A stretch of DNA of 64,000 nucleotides from Nothophaeocryptopus gaeumannii (GCA_031771865.1 JASISA010000027.1:2728001-2792000); one strand, 5' to 3'; shown: positions 1-9,945, counted from the stretch's first letter. Notes: generated from the sequence alone by a model not told the origin. Translations and numbers: made by a program.

Positions 1-143
1 GCCTCGTCATCGTCGCCCAGTCTTCTCCTCCGCGGACCGCCGTTCAGGGCGGCGTCAAGCGTCGAGGTATCATCGCCCTCGTTAATTGCGGAAGCCGAGT
101 CGCCGACGAGGTGGTTCCCAACATTGGTAAAGGCGCCTTCCAT
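1..143 (-). CDS. Partial uncharacterised protein (N-terminus only)
   Basis: An ATG at 141-143 on the minus strand opens a frame that runs without a stop to the window edge, giving about 47 residues that begin MEGAFTNVG and end in an Arg-rich then Asp-rich stretch (PRRRRLGDDDE). I do not recognise the protein. The composition (Gly, Asp, Ser, low complexity) is typical of a disordered fungal N-terminus. It is divergent from IMP4, with about 410 bp between the two starts. The frame also stays open for some distance upstream of this ATG, but no earlier ATG was found in the part I read. The rest of the gene lies outside the window, so the function cannot be judged. Confidence 0.5.
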   Translation of the reverse strand, partial: MEGAFTNVGNHLVGDSASAINEGDDTSTLDAALNGGPRRRRLGDDDE

Positions 144-554
144 GGCCGCGGCGGATAGTCGTGCGGTGCCGTCGTCAGAGGAAGCCAGATATGCGAGAGG
201 AGGGATCTGGCAGCGGAGTGGTGGAGGTGGACGGGTTGAGTGGCGGCGGCGGCGGCCTGCTCAACCCCAAATCGCGTATCGGCGTCGCGGTGATTGCGAA
301 GAGAGGGGGAGAAGGGAGGGCGGTAGGATAGAGGATGGGCGGGCGCATACGCAGACGCAGCCTTGTCGAAGGAGACCAGGCGCGGAAACAGCGAAGTACG
401 TCGCAGCTGCAGTCTGCGGTTTGCCGCAAGTGCCAAGCACAGAAGCGTGCGGGAGGGGTCCGCGATCCCGCGATCCCGCGATTCGCGATTGCCAGATACT
501 TTTCGACCTGCCGTTGCGCTGCTTTTCACGTGTAACCTTTTCTCGACCGACAAC
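144..554. promoter_or_regulatory. Divergent intergenic region with a CACGTG box before IMP4
   Basis: This 411-bp stretch separates the partial minus-strand gene from IMP4 and should carry both promoters. A palindromic CACGTG (E-box type) sits at 527-532, about 23 nt before the IMP4 ATG. The middle part holds GGC-rich and purine-rich simple sequence. A run of short direct repeats of the type gatcccgc/gattcgc lies at 461-490. No TATA box is obvious. Frames that look open here have no recognisable protein content. Confidence 0.35.
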
Positions 555-1442
555 ATGATCCGGCGGCAGGCGCGACAGCGGAGAGACTACCTCTACCGGC
601 GCGCGCTGACCCTTCGCGATGCCGAGATTGCGGAAAAGAGGGCCAAATTGAAGGCGTCGCTGGCGTCTGGCAGGCCGCTCGACGCAGGCGTCGCCAACGA
701 CAAGCAGCTACGCCGCGACTACAAGTACGATGAGTCGCGCGCCGAGCGCACCGCCAACGACGAGCTGGAGCTGGACGACGAGTACAGCTATTTGTCTGGC
801 GTCGTTGACCCGCGCGTGCTCGTCACCACCTCGCGCGACCCCAGCAGTAGACTCGCCGCCTTCGCCAAGGAGATCCGCCTGCTGCTGCCCACCAGTATCC
901 GTCTGAATCGCGGCAACCTCATCCTGCCCAATCTGGTGTCGAGCGCCAAGTCCAGCGGGCTGTCCGACCTCCTCCTACTGCACGAGCATCGCGGTACGCC
1001 CACCGCTCTCACAGTATCGCACCTTCCGCATGGACCCACCGCATCCTTCAGTCTGCACAACGTGGTGCTGCGACACGACATCCCCAATGCCTCGCGCGGT
1101 ACTGTCAGCGAGAGCTATCCACACCTCGTCTTCGAAGGCTTCACGACCTCTCTCGGCAGGCGCGTCGTGAAGATCCTGCAGCACCTCTTCCCACCCCGAG
1201 ACGCCAGCACCAAGTTGGGTTCTCGCGTCGTCACTTTCAAGAACATCGAGGATAGCATTGAAGTCAGGCATCATGTTTTCGTCAAGACCGGCTACCAGAG
1301 CGTGGAGCTAGCTGAAGTCGGCCCACGCATGACCATGCGCCTGTTCGAGATCAGACAAGGCACGGCGGAAAACAAGGATGGCGATGTTGAGTGGCACCAC
1401 AACCAATTCACGAGAACGAGCAAGAAAAAGGACTACCTTTGA
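555..1442 (+). CDS. IMP4: U3 snoRNP protein Imp4 (Brix domain)
   Basis: This single-exon gene encodes 295 aa, the usual length for Imp4 (about 290). Imp4 acts in the nucleolus with Imp3 and Mpp10 in the small-subunit processome, and helps pair U3 snoRNA with pre-rRNA for 18S processing. The N-terminal basic helix starts MIRRQARQRRDYLYRRAL. The Brix (sigma70-like) domain runs from about residue 86 (VDPRVLVTTSRDPSS) to 270, with the conserved LILPNLV, HGPTASFSLHNVVLRHD, PHLVFEGF and LFPPRD blocks. The C-terminal motif MRLFEIRQGT followed by a Lys-rich tail is typical. The start was set at the ATG giving the family N-terminus; the same frame is open back to 363 but without conserved sequence. 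No intron is needed. Confidence 0.95.
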   Translation: MIRRQARQRRDYLYRRALTLRDAEIAEKRAKLKASLASGRPLDAGVANDKQLRRDYKYDESRAERTANDELELDDEYSYLSGVVDPRVLVTTSRDPSSRLAAFAKEIRLLLPTSIRLNRGNLILPNLVSSAKSSGLSDLLLLHEHRGTPTALTVSHLPHGPTASFSLHNVVLRHDIPNASRGTVSESYPHLVFEGFTTSLGRRVVKILQHLFPPRDASTKLGSRVVTFKNIEDSIEVRHHVFVKTGYQSVELAEVGPRMTMRLFEIRQGTAENKDGDVEWHHNQFTRTSKKKDYL

Positions 1443-2036
1443 GAGAGCGTTGGTGGTTGACACACGCTCGAAAAAGCCCCGCCCCGTCGTCGAAATGAGG
1501 CTTGGTTGCCATGTCTCATATATCCAGCAGCATATCAATCTGCGAACCGACCGAATCGAAATCACTCTGGGAGCTGCTTTTGACGGCACGCATTTTCGCA
1601 GCGATTGCACCTTCCAAAAGTCAGGATGTGACAGCCAAGTCTGGAAGACGGATCTACGAAAGGTTGCTTGAGCTCTAGTGAGGACAAAAGCGGGTGTCAG
1701 AGAGGTGAGGCTGACCCTGAACTTGTGGTCATCTATACTGATGCGCCAGCATGCGCGTAGGCCAACACACCGTCGAAAGATGGGAATGAGGCGAGCAGAC
1801 TTGCTACGAGGAACAGAAAGGCTCGCGGCGATCTTCGCCCTTCGAGGTTGAGGAACGAAGATCACATCATGTGAAGATTGCTCCAGAACAATATATGACA
1901 GAACGCAGCCATCGCGAATGGCGAGGGGTCACGTTTACTTGTGACGTGACGAGGGAATGCAGAACGTATTCAACCGGACTAACGATATTTTGATCCCTTC
2001 CCACGTTCAATTCCTATCCAATCATGGTATCCTTGC
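1443..2036. other. Convergent intergenic region, no gene seen
   Basis: This 594-bp stretch lies between the 3' ends of IMP4 (plus) and the Hsp70-like gene (minus). The small open frames in it have no recognisable domain. It should contain the two 3' UTRs and polyadenylation sites. I see no RNA gene or repeat. Confidence 0.5.
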
Positions 2037-4132
2037 CTAAATCCGAAACTCGGCTTGCACACTGCCATATTTAACACCATCGACTCTCAGTTCAAACACG
2101 AGGCTCGCGCTTTCGATCTTCATGTGGAGCTCAAAGTCAAGATTATCGAATTCTATTCCCTTGGTCGTCGTCAATCGCGTGAAGAGGCCTTTTGGGACGG
2201 CGTTTAGGTCCGTGGTCAGTGTACAGACATTGATAAGATCTTTGTGATATGCATCCGGGGCTTCATCTTCTTCGCAAGCGATGAGGTCGTCTTCCACGAT
2301 GAGTGACTGTCCAGGTCGAAAGTTCCTCGTGTAGTGGAACGAAATGGGCTGGTCGGCTGAGATGGGGGTACCTTTCGTAACGTGCCATTGCCTGTTTCGG
2401 AGATCGTTAGCCTTCACATTTCAGGCGCGGAATATACAATACTGGTGAAATGGACTCACATTCGGTCGCTGACCATCCACCTCTCCCACAACGGGCTCCA
2501 ATATCGGTCGTCAATTGGATGCTTAGATTCATCAAAGACCGTGGCATAGCTCGTGCCGTAATGCCATCGACTGCGGCGCTTCTCCACCAGACTTCCTTCA
2601 ACGCCTCGGGTAACAGCGCCTCGAACGACCGCCGTCCAGGCATGCAATGGCTGCAAAACCTCTACGGCTTGTAGTGGTGCTTTGGCAGCTGCATGTGTGG
2701 GTCTCTCGGTGTAGACAGGCGGAGGCGGCGCATTGAAATGCTGCTTCAATCGTGTGTACAAGTAGTTCGACTGTCCAAAGCCTCCGACCAAGATGATGCC
2801 GGAGACTGTACCGCCTCTTTCCCTGATAGTGTCCACTTGACCCTCGACCAAGCTAATGACCTCCTCAATGACGGGTTCGAAAATGTCCTTGACCTGTTCC
2901 GAACTCATGACGAGGAAGCCACTGTCAAGTCCAGCTTCTTCGTCATCGGGCAATCCGGGAAACGGCACGTTGACTTCACTGTGCTCTTCTTCGTTGAAGT
3001 TGCGCTTGACGAACTCCTCGAAGTATTTGAGCCCCATCATCCAAGTCTTCGGCTTCTTCTCGCGCATGTGCGAGTATCTTTCCTGTCCAATACGCTGCTT
3101 GACATGATCTTCAAACCGGTAGTTCAAGAAAGCCGATCCACAAAGGCCGCCGGTGCCCACCGCGCTCTCCTCGACTCTCAGCGGGTACACTTGGGTTACT
3201 CGGTAAGCTATAAGATCCACTGTACCTCCGCCAGCGTCGCAAACCACAAAGTTATCTCCTACATTCAAGCCGCTTGGCTGGATTGTCCTCAGAGTGTACA
3301 CGGCAGCTGCTTCGGGCTCACTGATGAGCTTTAGTTCGTGCCTGCTGCCCATGCCAGCCCTCTCGGCGGCTTGCAGCGTGGCATTCTTCGCAGCATCTGA
3401 CCAAACGGCCGGCACTGTCAGAACAAAGTCCACTTTCGTTGTTTTCATGAACCCTTCTCCGTATCGTCTCGTCATCGTCTCCATGGTGTGCTCGTAGATT
3501 TTCGTCAGGTAGTCTGTTACCGCATCCACTATCTACATGTCAGTGTGTTCGCCCCGCATAAAAGGTCTCCCTGAGGATTAGGATTCTTTTCACTTACTGA
3601 CTGTCCGATCGCATTTTCGCAACTGCGCGGCAGTCTCTAGTGGACTGACGAAGTGCGGGAGCTTCTGATTGCGGTCGAGAAAGAGCTTAATGCATCTCAA
3701 TCGAGACTCTTCTGGCTTGAATTGAAAGCCCCAACGAATGTGTGCGCGTGCTCGAGGACTGCTATCGCCATTGCTATTGCCATCCTGCTCCAGCTTCTCT
3801 TCGCTTGGCTTCTCAAGCTTCTCGGGAACATCGTAAGCGATCTCGGTTGGCACTTTGTCTGAAGTTATTCCATTTCCTCCAGGCCATGTTTTGATGATAT
3901 CTATGTCGTCGGGGGTGGCACTGTAGACTGCCGCTACGCCTGAGTATGTGGTACCAAAATCGACACCAACGATCAGCCGATCCTCCGGTAGAGGCAGGCG
4001 GTGCGCGTTCGCGTCTTCGAGGGTGAGGTGATTCAAGTCTGCGGTCGGCGCTGATGTCCCATTCATTGTCTTCTCTGCGTCGGCGGTTGGTGCATTGCGC
4101 GTCCTCATGTCCCAAGTTTTAATGTACGGCAT
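2037..4132 (-). CDS. Hsp70-like actin-fold ATPase (HSPA12-type, fungal)
   Basis: Three exons join in frame: 3598-4132, 2460-3528 and 2037-2391, with introns of 69 and 68 nt (GTAAGT...ATAG and GTGAGT...CAG). They encode 652 aa. Hsp70 nucleotide-binding motifs are clear: phosphate-1 IVGVDFGTTYSGVAAVYS at about residue 54, SEPEAAAVYT, phosphate-2 VVCDAGGGTVDLIAY and the adenosine loop GIILVGGFGQSNYLYTRL. The canonical Hsp70 substrate-binding domain and EEVD tail are absent; the C-terminus instead resembles divergent HSPA12-like fungal proteins often seen near self/non-self or stress loci. The role is therefore inferred: an ATP-dependent cytosolic factor, not a classical chaperone. The start is uncertain: ATGs at 4130-4132, 4106-4108 and 4064-4066 are in frame before the domain. 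The splice at exon 1/2 creates an ATG codon across the junction. Confidence 0.85.
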
Positions 4133-4199
4133 CAATCGTGACCTGCGGTTCAATCGTCTGCTGGAAAGGGGAACCACGCCTTGAATCGCTCATGCTCTG

Positions 4200-4890
4200 G
4201 AAGGTGCTCACGAACGACCCCAAAACACTCGATGCTCGTCTGGAATGGTCAGTCTGTGGCAGGGTTGCAGGTCCTCAGCAGTGGTATCCAATAGTCGAAT
4301 GCACAAGCCCAAGTCGTCGCAAAGCCGGGTCAGAAGTTGGCCTGTGGTTATTCCCCGAGCGACTTGCTCCTGGAGGGCTTGAAGTCGATACTCGATGCTC
4401 GCGTGAAGGCCGTGGGTGGGCAACACTTCGGCTGACTCTCGTTCCGATATCCACGGCTTCAAGCCAGCGTGTTCAATGCGATCAGGAGCGCATTCGCAAG
4501 GCCACGACTAGATTGAAGCGCCTCGCAAGAGCAGGCCGTGCAAGGGTGGGCTGGACGTTATTGACAAGCCATGATCCGGAGTCGCTGGAAGGCTCAAAAG
4601 CCAAATCTGAAGGTTCATGCCGATCGGGCTGGTCGAGCTCGAGAGCTACCCAGAGCCAGGAACTCCTCTGATCCTGCATCTCACCGTTCATACACATATA
4701 CCAGCCTGCAGAGCGTCAGACCGCTTTTGGCACACTGGAGAGGCAGTGGCCTTGTTGGTGATTCGCTTGCAGATTCGAAGCTGCATTGGTCGCACTGCAA
4801 CCCGGATTTCGGTGGAGCCGAAGGCGGGAGCTTCAATGTGGTATTGGCAATGATGCATGGTGCGTCCTGAAACCGTCTCACCCGCTGCGC
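4200..4890 (-). pseudogene. Probable decayed Zn(II)2Cys6 transcription factor
   Basis: No intact gene can be built here, but the minus strand holds broken pieces that look like a fungal zinc-cluster factor. At about 4690-4830 two overlapping frames carry CDQCS, then ICKRITNKATASPVC, then QCAKSGLTLC followed by VYVYER. In the family these would form one C-x2-C-x6-C...C-x2-C...C cluster ending in VYxxER; here they are split between frames by apparent small indels. Downstream frames (4482-4697 and 4208-4508) contain helical, Leu-rich sequence such as EYRLQALQEQVARGITTGQ that could be remains of the regulatory part. It lies directly upstream of the Hsp70-like gene in the same orientation. An alternative is an unusually spliced live gene or chance similarity. 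Confidence 0.33.
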
Positions 4891-5027
4891 TCTTGATCGG
4901 CCTGCACGTTCATATTGCATTGTATCCACACATATTGAGTGGCGGCAAACCTCCCCCACACACATCAAGGAAAGCCTGCGAGTGTAGACTTGATGGTTAC
5001 ACAGGCCGGTGACCACCGCGCTTCGTG

Positions 5028-6506
5028 ATGGAGCAAGGCGGCTCGGACGACCAGCAGAGTTCGGTGCCTGATACAAAAGGCGGGCAAGGGGAGAAAAAAC
5101 GAGGAACCATGCTCGCCATTTCCACTTCTCCCACCGGCAAAGATGGAGCCGCGCCATCGATGCCGGGCACCATAGACAACGCATCCAAAGTAATGGCGGT
5201 AGAGGCCGCGACTGCTCCAGGTGACAGCACGGCGGGCAACAAATCCAATGACAGCGAGCCAGGGAGCCCTACTCCGTCAGAAGGTCGCGGTGATGGACTG
5301 CGGCGCACAAGCTCGAAGATTGCGAATCTGCGAGCCGCCTTTGAAAGGCAGCATAGCGCTTCGGATGTCAAGACTCAAGCCGGCAGTTCAGTAAAGCGCT
5401 CCGAAAAGAGCACAAGTCCCGCGCGGACGAGAGAACGCGAACGCGAACGAGAGGCTGCCGCAGCTGAACGTGCAAAGCAGGAAACGGAGATCGCGAAGCT
5501 GAAAGACCAGCTCGAGAAGGAAGTTGAGTTGCGGCAGGCGTTCGAAGACAAAGTGACCGCGCTGGAGGAGGAAATGGAGCAGCTGCAACAGAACGACTGG
5601 GCCCCGGGGCAGTCAGGTTTGGAAGGCAAGCTCGCGGCGTTGGTGAGGGAAAAGGTCAAGGCCCAGGACGAAGCGAACGAGATCAAGCGCCAGCTATTCG
5701 AGCTCAAGCGGAGCATTTCGGCCGCCACGCGACTCGACAGCCAAGTAGCAGATTCCACATTCGCGTCCGAGATGCAGCATCTCTTCAATGAAATCCAGAA
5801 CTGGGTTGTCAACAACTTTCGTCGGTCCAGGATGGACCAGACATCTGAAGACCTATGTGCGCGCTTGCAGAGCGTAGCGGAGCCCAATCAGATGGAGTTT
5901 ATGAAGCCACTCTTTCAGACCTTTGACGCCACGATCAAAATCGCGGCGCTGCAGGCCGTGACTGTCTGCTACATGATGGAGATTTTCCGTGAGCCTCTTT
6001 TGTTCGGTATGCCTGCGAACCAAGACTGGCGGAAAGGCGTGAAGAAAGCAGCAGAAACTCTCCCAGCAGTGCTCGCACCTGCGGCGTACAACAAATGGCG
6101 TTCTGTCACTCTGGATGCGATTAGACAAGGTGCCGACTTGAACGCCTCGATCGATACAGAGGCCGTGAGCCTCTCAGAGATGATATGCATAACGTTGAAC
6201 GCACTTACCGAGTCCGAAGATTCAGCGCCGAGGGTCTCTTCCCTAACTGCTATTGTAAAGCGCACTGTCTCATTAGCGCACTTGTTTCGTGTTCAAAGAG
6301 CACATTATGAGTTCGACCTTCCACCGCCTGGCATCCTGTTCGTTCCGACTGTAATGGATGATCCCTCTCTCGAAGGAGATGCCCCAGACGAGTGCGCTAT
6401 CCGCTGTGCCACGTTCCCGTCGGTCTGCAAGCGTGGCGACGAGAATGGCAACAACCTGCACTTATTCAACGTTGTAGTGAAAGCAAAGGTGCTCTGCCGT
6501 GTTTGA
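5028..6506 (+). CDS. Uncharacterised coiled-coil protein
   Basis: This intronless gene encodes 492 aa and I do not recognise the family. Residues 1-120 are Ser/Pro/Gly-rich and probably disordered. Residues about 125-230 form a charged coiled coil that starts with a run of alternating Arg and Glu (TRERERERE) and continues with heptads such as AKLKDQLEKEVELRQAFEDK. Residues about 240-440 are a helical globular region (FNEIQNWVVNNFRR, QALxAVTVCYMMEIFREPL), and the end (residues 450-492) is a short hydrophobic/Cys-containing tail ending VKAKVLCRV. The layout suggests a structural or adaptor protein; nothing shows an enzyme. The first ATG of the frame was taken as start. Confidence 0.75.
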   Translation: MEQGGSDDQQSSVPDTKGGQGEKKRGTMLAISTSPTGKDGAAPSMPGTIDNASKVMAVEAATAPGDSTAGNKSNDSEPGSPTPSEGRGDGLRRTSSKIANLRAAFERQHSASDVKTQAGSSVKRSEKSTSPARTREREREREAAAAERAKQETEIAKLKDQLEKEVELRQAFEDKVTALEEEMEQLQQNDWAPGQSGLEGKLAALVREKVKAQDEANEIKRQLFELKRSISAATRLDSQVADSTFASEMQHLFNEIQNWVVNNFRRSRMDQTSEDLCARLQSVAEPNQMEFMKPLFQTFDATIKIAALQAVTVCYMMEIFREPLLFGMPANQDWRKGVKKAAETLPAVLAPAAYNKWRSVTLDAIRQGADLNASIDTEAVSLSEMICITLNALTESEDSAPRVSSLTAIVKRTVSLAHLFRVQRAHYEFDLPPPGILFVPTVMDDPSLEGDAPDECAIRCATFPSVCKRGDENGNNLHLFNVVVKAKVLCRV

Positions 6507-6520
6507 CGGACATGCTGCCG

Positions 6521-8015
6521 TTATTCGTGCACTTCTGTCGTCAGGCATGTGTCCATGCTTTCTCGTGGCTTTGAAAGGCTGGACCTGCGGGTTGAAGAGC
6601 AGCCGGGGGAGGTCGAATTAGACGTGTCGAGCTCAACTTCAGACCCTTCTTCCGATTGCAGTATTTCCTGCTCGGAGGCCTGATATAAGAGCTGGCCGCA
6701 CGACTTCAGGTCATTGACGGAGAGGATGCGGTCGTCGATTCCACCATCGGCCAGATCATCGTACCGCCCATTACAAGCCGGAGGGCTCGATTTGTTTCCC
6801 GATGGCCTCGCAGCGAAGTCGATGATTTTGACCTTGGCAGGCGGCTCCGATCGCGCCGTGGGAAGAGTCGAGGTCATCGGCGCTTGGGTCCTACTTGCGT
6901 CAACGCTGCGCAGGCCTTCTTCGAGCTCGCTGAATGATCTTACCAGTTGTCAGCACATCTGCTCATCTCGAAGGGTTCGAGGTAGGGACCTGTGAAAACC
7001 CTGATGACACTGCCACCCTGGCGCCTGACAACCGAGCCAAGTTGTGGTAGACCAATAGTGGGCGAACTGGACACTTGCGTGGTGTTCCTCTTAGGCTCTA
7101 GCGTGCTTGCCCTCTTATGGCCGCGCCGACTGAGCGTGCTCTCTACGGCGCTGAAGGAACTGCTTGTCGCTGGGGGCTGCTCGCAAGGCCTCAGGCGTGT
7201 CCCGTTGCCAGAGGACCTCTCAGGTGCTGATACTTGAGGTGTCTGCTTGTGAGCCAAGTTTACACGCTCTTTGACTGCGCGAACTGTCTCGTCGATCTCG
7301 AGAATCAGCGCTTGCATGTCATCGACGTGACCGCAAAGCTCCTGCAGCTGTACCTCGACCTCCGCAAGGCAACCATAGAGCTCCAATAGACGGTCGTGTC
7401 TGTAAAGAACGCAGAATGGATGATAAAGACTGTCCTGCCAATGCTCCGCGAGCATTTGATGCAGGACTTGCAGCCCAGAGACTGTGGAGAATGTGTCCCT
7501 GAACGTGCTGTCAGCCAAGGCTCTCTTTCAAACCTGGAACACGTACCTAAAGAGAGGAGTGTGGTTAGCAATGCCTTAGACAGTGGCCTATGCCCCGGAA
7601 CGACTCACTCAGCCTGCTCTCGCCACTCGACCAAGTGCTTCATGTGTCCATTGCTGCTTCCAAGCATTTGCTGAGCCCGCGTGAAGGCAAACTTGATGGC
7701 CCTCGCGTCTGACCTCTGTCGCTCCTGCCGCCGCCGCAGATATCGCAATACATGGTTGGCCTCTGCACGGACACCAAGACCCGCCTGCTGGTCGGATATG
7801 TGGCCACGTTGGACGAGATGAAGTTCGTCGACGATACGGCCCACGCGCGCAACGACGACCCGTAGGGCGGCGTGTTCTGTTTCATCCAGAATCTGCTTGG
7901 CCAGCTGCAACATCTCTGGCTCGTCGTCGGGAGCCATCGCGCAGTGTCTCGTCGAGCTTGCTGGTGATGCGGAGAGCCAGTCACTGTGCGGGACGAATGT
8001 CAGCGTCGACTCCAT
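6521..8015 (-). CDS. Uncharacterised protein, three exons
   Basis: Exons 7609-8015, 6944-7507 and 6521-6890 join in frame to give 446 aa. Intron 1 (101 nt) begins GTGAGT and is taken to end at TGACAG; intron 2 (53 nt) is GTAAGA...AAGTAG with a TTGAC-like branch site. The protein has a helical first half (AKQILDETEHAALRVVVARV, EANHVLRYLRRRQERQR) and a likely coiled coil in exon 2 (AEVEVQLQELCGHVDDMQ, LEIDETVRAVKERVN). The rest is Ser-rich and disordered, with an acidic/Ser C-terminus. No domain is recognised. Its 3' end lies only 14 nt from the stop of the convergent coiled-coil gene. The intron-1 acceptor is the least certain point. Confidence 0.65.
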
Positions 8016-8479
8016 GCGTGGGTGCACTTCACTTCACATGTCGGACTTTGCAGCCGGTTAACGGCGCTTCCCGCTGCGCCTTGGCACTCTAGGGACGCAA
8101 TTGTCGTGCTCGACTACTGCAAACAGACTGGAAGCCAAGGTGGAATCACTGACACACCACTGGTTGATATCTGCAGATGCTCATCCACCCACGGACCGTG
8201 AGATGAAAGAAAGTGACACACCTTCCCAATTGGGACTGATGGTATTCAAGTGAATGACAGGAGTGCGCCACCTCATGCCTGGCAAATTGTGCAACAGACT
8301 CTCGACATGAAGGCAAAGAACAAACACGTTCTGATGAGCCGGTGAGACGCCCGGCACTCTACACGAACTTATCTACAAGTCGGCATTCTTAATGTGCGCT
8401 GGCAAGGCCACGATCTGTAGCCCACCAGAAATATGTCCATATGTTCGTCAGCCGTCGAAACATCTCCATCTCCGTGCCA
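8016..8479. promoter_or_regulatory. Intergenic region between two minus-strand genes
   Basis: This 464-bp stretch holds the 3' flank of the SDR gene and the presumed promoter and leader of the uncharacterised gene that starts at 8015. No RNA gene, repeat or convincing regulatory box was found. Confidence 0.4.
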
Positions 8480-9606
8480 TCACGTTCTACCGCCGGTGAT
8501 CTCAACCACACTACCCGTCATATACCTGGCTTCATCCGAGAAAAGAAACTGCACGACATCGGCAACTTCTTCGGCGGTTCCCATTCTCCCCAAAGCTCAT
8601 GAAAGTCAGCGTATGTGCGAGGCTTTATGTGGCTTTCTTACCAATTCTGGACACCTGCTCTGCTACAGCAGCCTCTCCAGCAAGAACCCCAGCATTGGTG
8701 GGGGTATTTATGTAGCCCGGCGCTACAGCGTTGCATCTGATGCCTTTCGGACCTTGAAACCATACTGGACTCAGCGCGTATCACAGGATCGGTTGTGTTG
8801 ATTCTTACTGACCCAACTCCATCGCCATGGCCTTTGTAAAGCCAATTACTGCAAACTTCGTAGCACACTGTGGGACGACGTCAGCCTGGCAAGTTGCAGT
8901 GTGGGTTTGAAGGACCAACGTACTATGCGGAATGTGTTAGCTATGTCTCAGATACGGCCTCTGCACTCGAAAACTCTTACAATGGCGTACTGAGGCGCTA
9001 CTTGAATGCCCATTGTTGAGGAGACGTTGACGAACGAAGACCCGCTCTTCATTTTAGGTATACAGGCTCGGGTCATAGAATATATGCCTTTCAGATTGGT
9101 GTTTGTCAATTTGTCAAAGTACTCCTCGGCTGTACCAGAGCAAGTCAGCAAGTGTACATAACGGGAAGGTGTTAGTCGGCTGAAAAGCATACTCGTATCA
9201 GTCAACTCATATGCAGTCGGATTGACTCCTGCAGAACGAAAAGAAGTCAACAATTCAGCCCGCATGCTTTAATCAGTCCTCTTACACACCAGCACAATTG
9301 AAGACGAAGTCGATATGCTCAATCGATTGCACATATTCGTTGACAGCAGCGAAGCTGGACACATCGAGCACGCTGGCAATATGGTCCTCGGAGCGCCCGC
9401 AGGCTGCTACGGTCTCGTCCAAGCCTTTCGTGTTTAGATCGCATAGAAGAAGTTTCGCACCGTGAGAGGCCATTTTGATAGCTGTCGCTCGCCCGATGCC
9501 AGATGAGGCTCCGGTCCATTTGCAATGAGCATGTATCCCAGACGTTTGGTCGAATCGATTGCGTACTGACCACGAGACAAATCTTTCCAGCGAATTTTCC
9601 GGACAT
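8480..9606 (-). CDS. Short-chain dehydrogenase/reductase with 3-nt microexon
   Basis: Eight exons are needed: 9571-9606, 9290-9515, 9193-9228, 8981-9129, 8920-8922, 8813-8867, 8642-8752 and 8480-8595. They sum to 732 nt (243 aa), the normal length of a classical SDR. The product is a probable NAD(P)-dependent oxidoreductase of unknown substrate. Motifs: TGASSGIG cofactor loop at residues 13-20, a catalytic-Ser strand VNVSS, the active site YCATK (Tyr150, Lys154), GIRCNAVAPGYINTP, and the RIxLGRMGTAEEVADVV helix before a C-terminal ITGGRT. Two oddities: the catalytic Tyr codon TAC is a 3-nt exon flanked by AG and GT, and the first intron (9516-9570) would have to end in GG, as no AG acceptor keeps frame. 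Outside these points there are no stops or frameshifts. It could be a live gene with unusual splicing or a very young pseudogene. Confidence 0.8.
8920..8922 (-). other. Candidate 3-nt microexon (Tyr codon)
   Basis: Exon 5 of the SDR gene is the single codon TAC. The upstream intron (8923-8980, 58 nt) has donor GTAAGAG, branch-like GCTAACAC and acceptor CGCATAG. The downstream intron (8868-8919, 52 nt) has donor GTTGGT, branch-like GGCTGACG and acceptor CCCACAG. Joining ATT-TAC-TGT restores the invariant YxxxK active site. The unusual GTTGGT donor is also required in the tetraspanin gene of this window. Confidence 0.65.
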
Positions 9607-9945
9607 GGCTTAGATGAAAGCAAACTCGGAGGTCGTCAATGAAGAAAGGAGGATGACCTACACCTTTGAGATCGCTCGCTTTCTTCTACGTCAAGTTGTT
9701 GCTTTAAGTACGAATGGAAAGTGGGGAGCGGGCAAGACCGGATCTTTTGGCCGACGGCGATAGGCCGTGGAGTCAATTCCTTCAGAGCATATATAAGCTG
9801 CTCTCTCACAACCCGACCAGGCATGGACGCCATGGTGCCATACAAAGAATGTCGCTGTAATCAGAGTTATGACAATGATGCGTGTTGCGAGCATCCCAGA
9901 ATTTAATGCCGGCCAGATGATGATATTCTTTTCCGCGATTCATCC
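9607..9945. promoter_or_regulatory. Intergenic region upstream of the SDR gene
   Basis: This 339-bp stretch lies between the RFC1 stop and the SDR start, both on the minus strand. An AT-rich TATATAT-like element lies near 9789-9796, about 185 nt before the SDR ATG, and could serve as a TATA box. Short open frames here have no recognisable content. Confidence 0.35.

Noticed and set aside
2693..3334. A 213-codon plus-strand frame opposite the Hsp70-like gene
   Set aside because: It is antisense to the ATPase motifs and has no independent support.
6944..6990. Alternative reading of the second intron of the uncharacterised gene, with exon 3 starting at QLVRSFSELEEGLRSV
   Set aside because: This helical frame is attractive but has no consensus donor and acceptor in the right phase; the GTAAGA...AAGTAG intron fits better. 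It remains possible.
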